The position numbers and the translations under genes were made by a program. This document shows positions 22,986 through 34,620 of a stretch of DNA of 64,000 nucleotides, one piece after another. How positions within the stretch are numbered: position 1 is the stretch's first letter; each line of letters begins with the position of its first letter. Source of the stretch: Undaria pinnatifida (Eukaryota > Sar > Phaeophyceae > Laminariales > Alariaceae); NCBI GenBank assembly GCA_012845835.1, contig JABAKD010000005.1:2391075-2455074 (forward strand), given 5' to 3'. Below the pieces are notes generated by a model. That model was not told where the DNA came from and ran no database searches. It saw only the letters and a program-made list of their open reading frames with translations.

Positions 22986-23424
22986 TTACCGCAATTTTCG
23001 CAGAAGGCCGCAATCCAAGGGGTGAGAGACATTTTGGGTCTAACTTACAAGACCATGAAATCGGCATGTGAAGAACACGCCCAAACACTACCAGATTTTA
23101 CGCTCAACGTGACATTTTTTCAACGTAAAAACCGGGACTATTTAGGGTGTACTTCCATGTACCGATTGTCCAATGCTGTGCCGATCCCCCAATGAATGTA
23201 GAGTACGGCAGTTTTCCCTGTATCCTTCCCTCCACATAGCCACATTTTCGCCTAATTTAATGTAAGTTAAGCGACGCAACCACTTGCAAAAAATAGGTCT
23301 TCAACGTTCAACAGTCGCACCGTCTGGTTCACCGGACGCGTATAGTACCGCCGGGAAATATTGTTAACAGTATGGATAACACATTTGGGACGCACAAGCA
23401 CCAACGCTCCGTCACAGCATAACC
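22986..23424. other. No gene recognised
   Basis: Featureless by eye. Confidence 0.3.
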
Positions 23425-23860
23425 ATTAATTTGGGTTGGGTTGGATTGGGTTGCGTTGGGTTAGGTTAGGGTTGGTGTGTGGGTTAGGTGTGAGATAGCA
23501 TGGGTAGGTGGGTGGGGTGGGTAGGTGGCTGGGTGGGTGGCTGGGTGGGTGGGTGGGAGGGGGGGTGAGCGAGTGGGTGGCTGGGTGGCTGGGTGGGTAA
23601 GTGGGTGGGTGGGTTAGGACCATCAGCGATACCTCAAGACGGTGCTCCTGTTGGGTTGTGTTGGGTAGGTTAGGGTAGCGTAGGGTAGGGTAGGGTAGGG
23701 TTGGAGTAGGGTAGGGTAGGGTAGGGTAGGGTTGGGGGTGCAATAGCATGGTTGGTGGGTGGGTTGGTGGCGGGTGGGTGATAGGGTGGGTGGGTGGGTG
23801 CGTGGATTTGTGACCACGAGATGTCAACATCAGTGCTTCGTTGGGTTGGGTTGGGTTGTG
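23425..23860 (+). repeat. G-rich variable tandem block
   Basis: GGGTTGGGTT runs, then GGTGGGTGGCT runs, then nine or so TAGGG units (23,672-23,735) with one break, then GGGTGGGT again, then GGGTT. The two outer parts are partly repeated (CAATAGCATGGTTGG against GATAGCATGGGTAGG). Dense in GGG words at short spacing on one strand, so G-quadruplex formation is likely. Confidence 0.85.
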
Positions 23861-24526
23861 CCAGGAAAACCGATGTACCGAACAGATACAGTATCTGGGC
23901 TCTTTCCAAGAATTACGGAATACAGTAGAAGTTAATGTAACAGGGGACAGTAACAAGCTTTCCCGGGTGATATATTTTATAACTAATTTTTAAGGACGTC
24001 AGCCGTGAGTTTGACGAATTTCAGGTCAATACTCATCTTCGCAAGATGCGTTGTTGGTACACGTAATATACTATATGAGTGAGTTTTGATTGGGAGGTGT
24101 CTTATTTTTTGTCCACTATAATGGTAAGTATTGGTATTTATACTTTGGGTGGGGAATATTACGCGGGGTTCTCTTGATGAATTCCCTCTGTTTGTGTCAG
24201 CCATCACCAACGCATGACTTCGTGACACTACCTTCTCGACAAAGCGAGTAACGAAGTCGATGAGACTAAGCTCTCGTCAACATGCGGATCCCGCCAACTG
24301 TCTTCTCACCAAAGCGAGCCAGTGTGGTGCGGCAATTGCATCTCAAACAACACGTGGTATTCATCGCGCAAGCCTTTGGTTTATAAATCAAAACACACCA
24401 TGATTACTCCCACCAACCGCAATGTACCAGGTACTGTGTTTTTCTAGATATAAAATTTACGCAAGTTCAACGAAAAAATGCCGTGTACGCCAAAATCCTG
24501 GCAGCACAAACCCAACCCTCGAACAA
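23861..24526. other. No gene recognised
   Basis: Featureless by eye apart from AT-rich patches. Confidence 0.3.
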
Positions 24527-24668
24527 CACCGGCACTATTCGGCATAGTACCGATACTGGTATTACTTTAGCGGATGCCAGATTCCAGTCATGTCAAGCAG
24601 TTTCACCGGCATTATTCCGGCAATAGGCACTGTTCAGCTCGCACTATAGGGAGATCCCCACTCTAGTT
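24527..24668. repeat. Degenerate mariner-like MITE
   Basis: ACCGGCACTATTCGG at the left and CGCACTATAGGGAGATCCCCACT at the right, with the same CCGGCATTATTCCGG words inside. Ends are worn. Confidence 0.45.
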
Positions 24669-25724
24669 CCTTTGAAAAGGCATGCGGGATCGGAAAATAG
24701 AGGACTAAAGGACGGCACAAGGGTGGATGCCTCCGCTGGCTGTGTGATAGATTTGTTAGTCGCCGTGACTGCCAGGCAACCTACTTCGCGAATACTGTGC
24801 TCACCTGGATGCCCGAGTAGATTTCATATTATGGCCGACGGTTTTTGGAAGGTCATTGTTCCATTTTCCATGTTGCACTTCGCACTCTCTGGATCTTACG
24901 ATGACGACGTGATCGACGATCGACGCTGTACTGCATAGCTTAGATACTGTACTGCTGCAATACCCCTACATTGCTGATGTACAGCGCAAGGCAGGATGGT
25001 TTGCCGCAAAAAGTGTAAGCCGTACGTACATCTTGAGCTTGGGGAGGCTTACAGCAGGCACTATACGGCCCACGGCCCAGGAACTACAGGCTTTGAACAC
25101 GTTTGGGTGTGCGTTCCGATCCTGGTGGGGACGTCTGTTTCACGTCCCCTGTTTTGAAGGCAAAATTTTCCGTAAACAGTACGAACACATTTTTCATTTA
25201 AAAATAAATAAAAAATAAATAGCGGAACGTAAGTAAAATAAATAAATATGCTGCTGTACTTGCGAAACGTAATAATTGCGCACGGAGTACGGACGCATGA
25301 TGAGCAGTTTTGGGCGCAATTCAACATATTCAGATGTGACGATGTGATTGATGTACGTGCTGCTTGCTGCATGCCAAGGAAAACTCCTTTAAAAAACATG
25401 ATGTACGATGTGTTAGGCGAAGAACAGCAGTGCAACTCGAGTTTGAATGTCGTATATATGATACATATACACCTGATCCACGAAACGCACAGCGGTATGA
25501 TACAAGCATGACGCGTGACCGGTTCTACAGAAGTGTGGTAGGCTCCACCCGAACAAACGTTCTTGAAGACTGACCGAAAACGCAAAACCGCAATGCCGGC
25601 TATGACGTACGTAGCGAAATAATCCGAGGAAAGGTGAACTCCCCACCAAGAAAGGGTGTAAATGTGTACCCCATGGCATGGCTCCAAGGCCGCACGTCTC
25701 TTTTTCTCTCTGTTCAGCATTTGT
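24669..25724. other. No gene recognised
   Basis: Several short frames on both strands; none recognised. AT-rich near 25,195-25,245. Confidence 0.3.
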
Positions 25725-26152
25725 ACCAGGTACCAGTACTCTGTATTGCATGAAAGCCTGTTGCTTCTTTTCGTTACGTAGAACTGACCCATTGCCCCTC
25801 CCCCTCCCCTCCTTCCCCGCCACCGCAGCCATCATGGTTGAAGTCGACACCATGGACGACGATACGCGGCCGGAGCCCCCTTGCGCGGAGACAAGACAAT
25901 ATGATGAGCCAAATAAGAGCGAGGTACGAAGAAAAAAAATATCTTCTTCGTACCTCGCTCTTATTTGGCTCATCATATTGTCTTGTCTCCGCGCAAGGGG
26001 GCTCCGGCCGCTGATCGTCGTCCATGGTGTCGACTTGAACCATGATGGCTGCGGTGGCGGGGAAGGAGGGGAGGGGGAGGGGCGATGGGTCAGTCCTACG
26101 TAACGAAAAGAAGCAACAGGCTTTCATGCAATACAGAGTACTTGTACCTGGT
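25725..26152. repeat. 428-bp near-perfect palindrome
   Basis: Left arm 25,725-25,933 and right arm 25,944-26,152, each 209 bp, pair with about six mismatches (about 97%) around a 10-base loop (25,934-25,943). There are no length differences between the arms. Frames of 130-140 codons run through both arms on both strands only because the palindrome mirrors itself. The arms include a polypyrimidine/polypurine stretch (CCCCTCCCCCTCCCCTCC). Confidence 0.95.
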
Positions 26153-26377
26153 GCTGTTGTTGCTATATTCGTATACAATCAGATCTGCATGTAGTACTGA
26201 GCACCATGTGAGTTATACTGAAAATAGTATAATAAATATTACGTGCTCCATTCCTCGTGTAAAAAAGTCGAAATATATCGTAGCCTCGCCACGGACAATA
26301 GCCATTTGGACAATCTAACCCACAGGCCACAGCAATATTTAGTGCAACGTGATATTTTGAAACCCTTGGCCACAACT

Positions 26378-26710
<333 letters not shown>

Positions 26711-26848
26711 TGGCCAGGCCGTTCATGCTGATCGTACGAGTAAGTACCGCCCAAAATTACGTTGGGTTCGGTCGGTGTCCTCATATTTTGATAGCCCAAA
26801 CACGCCCTTGGAATCAGGTACATATCAGACGCAGGAGGGATGGGAGCT

Positions 26849-27005
26849 ACAGTCAACCCGCTTTAAGGACGCTCGTAGTAAGAAAACTCCCCGCTTTAAG
26901 GACGACTTTTTTTTCCGGACCAAGGGGGCCGACAGACAGTATAAATACAGGAGTATACACTATTAATATTAAGGACGAAACCTCGCTTTAAGGACGCATT
27001 TTTTC
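26849..27005. mobile_element. Possible pogo/mariner-type end
   Basis: CTACAGTCAACCCGCTTTAAGGACG resembles pogo/Tigger termini (TA-CAGTCAA..), and CGCTTTAAGGACG recurs three times (26,860, 26,893, 26,983). A TATA-like AGTATAAATACAGG lies between. The opposite end was not found. Confidence 0.35.
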
Positions 27006-27071
27006 AATAAAAACCATGTGCGTGGTTGACTGTATACCAGATACCCGAGGCCTGTATCCAAACCCGAAACT

Positions 27072-27677
27072 TTGGCACCTACGACACGCGCCAGTCGGTA
27101 CAGCGCAGAGAGCAACCCCACACCAGAGGATCAGACACCCCCGGATCCTACTCGTACTAGCTCGGGAACCTCGACTGAGGCTTGCTGTGTCAGTTGGGGA
27201 ACATGGAAAACGCCATCAATAATACCTGAAGAGCATGGAGCTATTTGCTTGAACGCATGCCCACCCTCCTTGGGGAGGTTGAGCTCCGATGAATATTCAG
27301 CAACCTCGGACGCCTGCAATCAAGCGTCAGCAACCCCGGACGCCTGCAATCACGCATCCGAACGACCGGGCGCTTGGCCTTTGCGCTGTGTAGCCCTGTG
27401 CAACCTCTGCTCGATCCCCAGTGGGTACCCTCCGTCAGCTCTTCGGGAGCGCGAGCGGGTTGCGTTGTGGCTATCGTTCGATAGCTTTCCTCGAAAACAC
27501 AAAAATAGTGTTGGGAGTTTGAAGGCGTTTTGGTTTGCATTTTTATTTATGAAACCGTCAAAACATTTTTTACAGCAACCTGGCACCAAGGTGTTTCGTC
27601 ATCGTGTGACGCACCGGTTCATTCGTTCAAGCTTGGGGGCATTCGACGCCCTCAACAACTCTGACTTCCGAGGATAG
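27072..27677 (+). CDS. Hypothetical 201-codon frame
   Basis: ATG to stop without interruption. The product would be rich in Thr, Ser and Pro in its first third, with a short duplicated segment (SATSDACNQASATPDACNHA, near residues 76-95). No domain, signal peptide or splice evidence was recognised, and no second copy exists here to test it. Random occurrence in GC-balanced DNA is quite possible. Confidence 0.2.
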   Translation: MAPTTRASRYSAESNPTPEDQTPPDPTRTSSGTSTEACCVSWGTWKTPSIIPEEHGAICLNACPPSLGRLSSDEYSATSDACNQASATPDACNHASERPGAWPLRCVALCNLCSIPSGYPPSALRERERVALWLSFDSFPRKHKNSVGSLKAFWFAFLFMKPSKHFLQQPGTKVFRHRVTHRFIRSSLGAFDALNNSDFRG

Positions 27678-30600
27678 TTTGTAATAATCAAAGTTTATCG
27701 TGTACTCGAAGGACACCTGACAGCTGACCCGCCGGTCCGCCACGCGCGATTCTGATCGTCGTCTCTGCCTGGTTCCGCACCACGAGCACGAACTTCCACT
27801 GTAATACCACAGTACTGCAGTACAGCAGTACTGCTGCTGCAGCTGTGGTTCGTTCCGCAGACAGTGATGGCGGTCACTCGTGTTGGGAACATATTATCGC
27901 CGGGCTGTAGCTAATGCGCGCTGACTGAATTAAACGATTGTACTCTGAAGTACGAAGTGCATGCCGAAGCTCGAAGTACCCTCAGATTTACTGTAGTTGG
28001 TTTGTTCAGCAATTGTGTGAGACGTACTACAGTAGTAGTAGTAGACGTGCTGGGAGGGTCGAACCCAGCAAGTTGGAGAGGATTAAACAAAGTGGGGACG
28101 CGGCGTGTACGTGTGCTACAGCTACCGTCGATTCACGGCTGTCCGTACAATAAATCGTCCAATACGGCATACACATCGTGTACCATTGTGAGATTTACCC
28201 TGTTGGGACCCAACAGCGACTCAAAAACGACAAGTAGCTGCGCGCATGTCGTACAGCTCTGTTGTTACGTTGCCTTATGTTCAACGTTGCAGTTCTGACT
28301 TATGAAGGGTAGGTACTTCCTACCAGCAAATCCAGGTTGCTTCGTGTGGCTGATGTTGTATGTAAATATAATTAATTGGCACATATTTTCGACATTGTTT
28401 TCTCTGAAGTCCCCCTTTGGGACGTTTTCTAGAGGGGAATAGTAGCGGGGGGGGGGCAGGACTATTTGGGATAGGGTGTATGTGTGCCCGAACTACTGGG
28501 ATCTGTATGGCACGCGCGCAGTATGATACTCCCAGTACACCCCCGCGCTCTTCACAGGCACTTTGCTATAACTGGACCGCACTCGTCGTTGCTTTGGTCG
28601 ATGTACAGGCGTCCCCGACAAATGTACTCAGCGAATAGAGTAACATTCAGCAGAATCTATCGGTCTGGAGTACAAAAGTTCAGCAGCAGTGTGCTTGCTA
28701 CTCGTACGTGTATAACATTAGTATGCAAGGGGAGAGAATGGAGGACACCTGTGCGCCACGGCTTGAGAGATATACCCGAGACTGCTATCAGTACGGGGTA
28801 GTGCTGGGTGTGGGGCCACGGTTTGAAGAGAGAGCACAGCACACACAGTAGCTATATCGTAACAGAAGAGAGGCGGTTTTTGGTGGCCTCCCTCCTCTTG
28901 CTCGTTGTTGCAGGCATGCGAACTTGCTGGCTTGCTCGTGGCAATGATGACATATGTGTTATTGTGGCATGCTTTGCTTGTTTGAAAAGTGACGGCCTGC
29001 GACACCATACAACGATGGTTGGCAATCATTTCTCCACAAAAAAAACACTGGGGTTCGATAATACGCCGCGTTTTTACTATTAATACCCTACCCGAGGCAT
29101 GTTGGCTAATGCTGGCATTCACTGATGCATTGAACCAACTGGACCACTGAGAAACAACCTTCCCGAGGGGCACGCAATGCTCCCCGTGAAGCGGGTGACG
29201 AGGTGCACTGGGAAACAGCAGCGAACAGAGTGTGCTAAAGGCCTTTCGGGGCTAAACATGAGCTGCAGCAGCGCAACAGCAAGCGGCGGGATTTGGCCAG
29301 CATTGTAATAGGAGGCAATTCGATGAGTCCGAGTCCAATCCCCCAACTACTGCGTTGCTGCTACGAGCATGGTACGGCGCTACGACTACTGCCGCGGCGT
29401 AGAAGCAACCGGACCAAAACCCCCGGCAATAGGAGGGAACGAGGATATGGAAGCGGCAGCAGCAGCAAAGGAGTGAGTGCTTGCAGCTGTTGTGAGCAAA
29501 CCACGTGGTACGTGTTGGAGTTGTGAAAATTCACGCCGCATCGGAACCCACACAGCAGTGGTACAGCGGTGGTACTATAGTACTACGATAGCTTTTGCCG
29601 CGCAAACATAAGACCGTCAGAGATGCAGCAGCCTGTAGCTACTACTCTAACCGTACCATTAACAGTACTCACCTCTCATGAATCGTCATGGCCCACATCA
29701 AGCCGGCGGTGTGGTCACCGCATGCTAGCCTCGTTTTGTTCACGTTCACTTGTAGCATCTCTCCCGCTTCTACTCGCCTCTCCGCTCTGGATTTACATCG
29801 TATCAAGAGTTTGACAAGTCTATAGCTTGATACAATAGCTTGTCGTATCCCCACGACGTGCCGCTACCGCACGTCAGCAGATGTTGCCCTACCATCGGGC
29901 ACTGTATCTGAGGTCAGCATTATCACCTCCGGCCTTTGACCTCCCTTTGAACTATCAGGCAAAGCCAGTCCTCAGCAGTCCCCGTCCTAGACGACATCCC
30001 TCACCCTTCCTCCTAGTTAGCTACTCTCAGTCCTGGGCAGTCCTTCGAGGCGGCGGGTTTACCTGGTACTCGTTGTGATTGGTTAACAAAACGTTGACGG
30101 GAAAACATTTGGCGATTGACGTTCGTACATGCTTGACGGTACAGCAGTAGTATCGGAACTCGGAACTAAAGCGCCGAAAACGTTCGATAACGATATCATC
30201 GTCGTTTTATGGCGTCGTACTCCAAAATCCCAAGTAAATGTCGATGACGATAACGACAAAAGGGAGGCGAGAAACGACGCACACAGCCTTTGATGCACTA
30301 TTTTAATAGTCTATATTCGTATTAATAGTCTATATGTGCGACCTGCGACCCACAAGCCCTAGATTTCTGGCGAATACTGACTGCTGTGCTCTACCGGACG
30401 CTTCGCCTGTCTAGCGCCCGTTGTGTCCTCGTCTGCCCTATCCGTCGGCGTCATCCAATCTCATCTTCTCTCAAACTTCACTTTTAGCCCCCAAGACGTA
30501 CCACAGGTACGTCGTAGCGACGCCTCGTCTAAGCCGACAATTGCTGTCTTGTCAACCGCCTACGAAGCGGGAGCACGTCGGTAATACGACTTGTATATCA

Positions 30601-30888
30601 TGTGGGGTGAGTGCGTGGAATATGCCGTTGAGTTGTAGCTCGTGGTACACACCCTGTACCTCTCATGAGCAGCCCGGCTGCTTCGTGTGACGGCTGCTGC
30701 TGCTGCTGCTACTATCGCCAGCCCGGGCTGCCTCGTGTGACCAACTCTGCTGCTGTGATCGGTACTTACTTCCGATTGCCCCCCCCCCCCCCCCCCCCGT
30801 CGGAGCAACCTGAAGTCTCAAAGGAGTTAACTGATCATCAACGCATGGGTGCCATGGTAACTACTCCGGAGTATAATATAATACTACA
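27678..30888. other. 3.2 kb without recognised gene
   Basis: Contains a GTAGTAGTAGTAG run near 28,030, a nested CAGTACTGC/GCAGTACTG palindrome at 27,812-27,840 and an 18-base C run at 30,780-30,797. Frames below 152 codons on both strands, none recognised. Confidence 0.35.
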
Positions 30889-31690
30889 AGGGCTCCGCAT
30901 GGGTGCCGGCATTCGCCGGCGCCCATGCTTCGGGTAGCGCAGGGCAGCACTTCGACAACTTAAGGTGTAGCTGTCCGATTTGGCATGCATTGAACTTGTA
31001 ATGCCGAGAGTTTTATACGAACATGGGATTATGAACGTCACGATTTGACAGAAGAAAAACGTATTATTATACAACAAATAAGGCAATGATAGGCGAAACA
31101 CTATGGTAAATGCGCCGCCAAGTAAAAGTTGGCGTCTACCAAACAAAATAACCGAAAATAGTATTATTATTGAGAACCTGCGTCGCCTCTAGGCGAAACG
31201 AAAGAGGCCTTGGCATTAATGAAGAGACTGCACTGCTGTCCCCGTGGCAATGGAGGTTCGAAGTCGACAGGATGCAAAGTCGGTTTGCATCAAACGTCGA
31301 CATGGGGCCATGTCAGCCGGCGAGGTTTTAGAAAATTGCATTGTTACGTGAAGGCTGTCGCATTGATTGGTCTGCGTGGTCGCGGGCGGGGAGGAAAACG
31401 TAGAAGAGGAGGGCGATCTTTCGTTGCGGCGGCGTTGTCTAAGATAGGTGCGGGGGTGGCTTTGCTCGTACGGGAGGTTGGCGTAGCGCTTCTTTTCTGT
31501 TTTTCTCGGGAAGGCGGGATATGTGTGTCTGCTGTCTTTGCTTCGTGGGTGCTTTCACGTTGTCGAAATGGGACGCGTCCCCTCAATACATAATATCCGG
31601 AGTGTCTCTACCATGACGACTGCTGATAGTGCCGTGCGTACTTCCTAGAGACTGACATATTATTATTTGCTGGTAGTAATATGCATATGT
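30889..31690 (+). repeat. Dispersed block M, copy 1 (front part)
   Basis: It starts with the palindromic GCATGGGTGCCGGCATTCGC/GCCGGCGCCCATGC and matches 36,758-37,560 over about 800 bp, roughly 85%. Both hold a frame starting MA.MK.LHCCP.GNGGSKST. The head also begins the block at 40,768 and, inverted, ends the one near 55,985. Function unknown. Confidence 0.7.
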
Positions 31691-32041
31691 ACCATTTTGC
31701 TTTTTTTGCCTAGTCCGTCCCTTTTTCTCCGCCGGCGCAGAGTTTTTTGGTGTGCTTTCTTCTGCAATGCGATCAGACTACCCGTCGGTATATTATCAGC
31801 CGTGTGCCGGGCTCATGGGACGTCCGTGGCGCGAGCTATGGCCGCGGAAAGCCGCCGAAACTGGCTCTATTTTGCGGGGTATGAGACACTTCTGTCCCCG
31901 AGCAACCACACACTTCACACACGGTGGAACTTTAGTCCTCGCACGTACATCGGGGTGGCATCAAAATGTATTTGCGAGAGAATTTTCCCGCACTGCTAGA
32001 CGCGGGCGCGGTGTATATGTACCCGCTGCAACGACGTGAAC

Positions 32042-32202
32042 TATGTCATTACTGTGAGTTCTCCCTCACAATTGACACGGTGGTTACCATACAGCAGTAG
32101 CGAAACCTGTATAAAGAGATATAAAGTAGCAACACAACTCAAGCAAAAGTAACGATGTGCACACAGCAGACCATATCGGCAACAAACATCGGTATAAACT
32201 GT
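32042..32202 (+). repeat. 161-bp direct repeat R1 with TATA-like box
   Basis: Differs from R2 (32,441-32,601) at four positions. Each contains GTATAAAGAGATA and, about 45 bases later, ACGATGTGCACACA, a promoter-plus-start-like arrangement. Confidence 0.85.
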
Positions 32203-32440
32203 CTACGATCACAGCAGCAGCAAGCAACCGCAGAGAGCGGCAATAATATATAGATTATAAAAAATCAAATTTTATTGAGAACGGGATTTTTTTCTGGATG
32301 GACCGAGGAGAATAAATACACAAGACCTTTACTCTCATCAAAAGAACATACACAGCGGTTTTACAATAGAGCACCACCAGCAAGCAGCACGTAGTCCATA
32401 GACTCTAAGAGTTTATTGTCATATGAGCAACGACGGGAAG

Positions 32441-32601
32441 TATGTCATTACTGTGAGCTCTCCCTCACAATTGACACGGTGGTTACCATACAGCAGTAGC
32501 GAAACCTGTATAAAGAGATACAAAGTAGCAACACAACTCAAGCAAAAGTAACGATGTGCACACAACAGACCATATCGGCAACAAAGATCGGTATAAACTG
32601 T
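32441..32601 (+). repeat. 161-bp direct repeat R2, upstream of the OTU frame
   Basis: Second copy of R1, 239 bp downstream. It ends inside the first codons of the OTU reading frame, so it may be that gene's promoter and 5' leader. Confidence 0.85.
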
Positions 32602-33215
32602 TTAACTGTTTAAGCGCGCGGGGAAAAGTACTGGACACAGAAAACACACAACAAATTGACACCAATGATTCCTCTAACAGCAGCGACAGCAGTACAAACC
32701 CATCAGACAGCGAAAATGATCAAGACAACAACAGCGGCAACAATAACAATTCTGGTCAATGGTCCATTATTCCCGAGATTAGTGATGGTGCATGTTTATT
32801 AAGATGTATCTCGCGTCGTGTGCACAACAACCCAGCTTTACATCACATCGTCCGTGCACATATTATTGGCAACATCACAACCAATTTGTACACCATTATC
32901 CCAGGATCAGGTTTCAACACTTTCCACGACAGCATCTTAGCTGGAGCAAATCAAGAACTTGTGGAAGTCGCTGGATCTCAACCTACTACATATTCAAGTG
33001 TTGAAGAGTATCTCCACTTCATGTCACAGCCTTACGCATATGCTACAAACGTAGAATTAATTGCTGCCACGCAGTTATACGGAGTGGACTTTCGAATAAC
33101 TTATCACACCGAGCCTCAGCAATATCCCAACCCTCCTCCTCCAAATGTCTGTGATATCTTATATTATCCACGTTCTTTCCACTACGCATCCCTCCGATAT
33201 ACACCTTCTGCATAA
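32556..33215 (+). CDS. OTU-type cysteine protease (deubiquitinase-like)
   Basis: A 219-codon frame. After a Ser/Asn/Asp-rich linker (residues about 35-68) comes the OTU core: SDGACLLRCIS (Asp77, Cys80), a helix HHIVRAHIIGNITTN, then EEYLHFMSQPYAYATNVELI and a final SFHYASLRY with His209. This matches the OTU layout D-G-x-C ... H-Y-x-S, so the catalytic pair is present. OTU enzymes cleave ubiquitin chains; they also occur in some LINEs (Dualen/RandI type), other mobile elements and large viruses. The frame lacks an in-frame ATG before the domain: it opens with GTG at 32,556 after a stop, so an upstream exon or other start is needed. The gene is AT-richer than its surroundings and lies between repeats, which suggests an element-borne or transferred gene. 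Confidence 0.7.
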   Translation: MHTTDHIGNKDRYKLFNCLSARGKVLDTENTQQIDTNDSSNSSDSSTNPSDSENDQDNNSGNNNNSGQWSIIPEISDGACLLRCISRRVHNNPALHHIVRAHIIGNITTNLYTIIPGSGFNTFHDSILAGANQELVEVAGSQPTTYSSVEEYLHFMSQPYAYATNVELIAATQLYGVDFRITYHTEPQQYPNPPPPNVCDILYYPRSFHYASLRYTPSA

Positions 33216-33317
33216 ATACTTCATCATCAGTTAGTTGTAGTCATTCGACTTGCGTCGCCCCCGGGAGGCACGTGTCCACCTCCCGAAGGGGAACCTTGTA
33301 ATAATATACCTTTGCAA

Positions 33318-33659
33318 CATTTGTTTTTCTTCATCCCATTTATTATCCCCGCACCACTCTCGCGCTTCCTCCCAGCAGTCAGAGATCCGGGGTCACATAG
33401 CGGGCCCTCCTCCTCCCTCCCCCCTTCGGCACGTGCCTTTATTTTTACCACGAGGACAATCCAGCATTTTCTTCCCTCGTCGACTCGCGTCGAATTGTAC
33501 CTACCCACGCTGCTAGGCGCTCTCAGCCGTTGATCTCTATTTTTTTCGCATTTTTGCAAATAAAATTCAAATCTCATCGTGGTGGGTGTCGAACTCAAGG
33601 ACAACCAAACGTTAGTAGTATTCGAGGGTGAAACCACTAGACCACCGGGGCGGCCGGCT
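33318..33659 (-). mobile_element. SINE1a
   Basis: Read on the minus strand: GCCGGCCGCCCCGG, A box TGGTCTAGTGGTTT, B box GAGTTCGACACCC, then a conserved 230-base body and an A-rich end after GGGATGAAGAAAA. tRNA-derived SINE of about 340 bp. Confidence 0.85.
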
Positions 33660-33759
33660 GACAATTGATTAAAACAGAACAGGATCTTTGCACTATCGAG
33701 ATTACATTCCCTCCCCCATATTGTATGATATTACGATGGTTGACGCGATATAGAATAAA

Positions 33760-34225
33760 GCGCCAAATACCAAAATATCAGCGTACGCGGAGTTTCAGAT
33801 AGATAATGAATAACGAACGACCGCGACGGCAGAGCACGGCAAAGCATAGCGCTTCGCTCTGCTGAGCTAGCGCGGCGCTGCGGTGCGCTACTGAGCTGAG
33901 CCGCAGGGCATCGCAGAGCACTGCACGGCGCTTCGTTGCTGTGAGCTATAGCGCTGCGATGGGGTGCTGGGCGGTGTGGAGCTGATGAGCCAAGCCCAGA
34001 TCTCAGCCGATGAAGCTTCGTCAAGTACAAAACAAATGGTGGGAATCAAAGAAAAGCTAAAGCTGGACCGTTCCACAACTAATGCACAGGCGGCAAATTA
34101 GCGGCAAATGGTAGGAAGTTCAACTTACTAGACAAAAAGGAAGAAAGAATCGCGAAAAAGTTCAAAATCGTGTTGTTGGCAGAAAAACCAAATTTGCATG
34201 AAGCAGCTGAAAGATCAAGAAACAC
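33760..34225. other. No gene recognised; GCTGAGC-rich patch
   Basis: 33,840-33,960 is dense in GAGCTAGCGC- and GCAGAGCAC-like words. Nothing recognised. Confidence 0.3.
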
Positions 34226-34229
34226 GCCA

Positions 34230-34620
34230 TATTTCAGTTGTTGTTGTTGTTCTCACATTAACTCGCACAATCAAGTCCGTGGTCACAGGACAGGCTTCAG
34301 TCACTCAGGAGCTGAGGAATACCCCAGGGAAAAACACAAACAACCCAAGGTGGTACACGCATAAATCACAGCTGGCGCAATTCATGCCTCCACCAGAAAC
34401 ATATAAAAGTGAAATCGGGAGTCAGTCTACGATGTGCCAGGTCCATACCGGTGCATACGTCTCGTTACTCGCGCCTGGAAAAACCGACTATACCGCTTGC
34501 CACCCAAACAAGACTACCACGTATATCTTACAGGTAGTATCTATCATTACGCATACGCTCAACAGACGCAGGTCAATTGGAAAAAAGAAACAAAGAACAA
34601 AGAAGAGAAAGGGAAGGAAA
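34230..34620 (+). repeat. TTG-repeat-bearing dispersed repeat, short allele
   Basis: CAGTTGTTGTTGTTGTTCTCAC followed by AATCAAGTCCGTGGTCACAG. Matches 53,782-54,150 over about 370 bp and, inverted, 38,285-38,345. The frame running through it (34,198-34,866) is not kept in the other copies. Confidence 0.75.

Noticed and set aside
23672-23735. A true telomere end
   Set aside because: The run is short, mixed with other G-rich words and followed by ordinary repeat DNA on both sides.
23426-23956. 176-codon minus-strand Thr/Pro/His-rich frame
   Set aside because: Translation of the G-rich tandem block; composition is dictated by the repeat.
25678-26178. Two 134-141 codon frames, plus and minus, nearly the same protein
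   Set aside because: The similarity comes from the palindrome mirroring itself, and each frame crosses the loop. No evidence of a gene.
32042-32601. Direct repeats R1/R2 as LTRs of a small retroelement
   Set aside because: They lack TG..CA borders, primer-binding site and polypurine tract, and only 238 bases lie between them.
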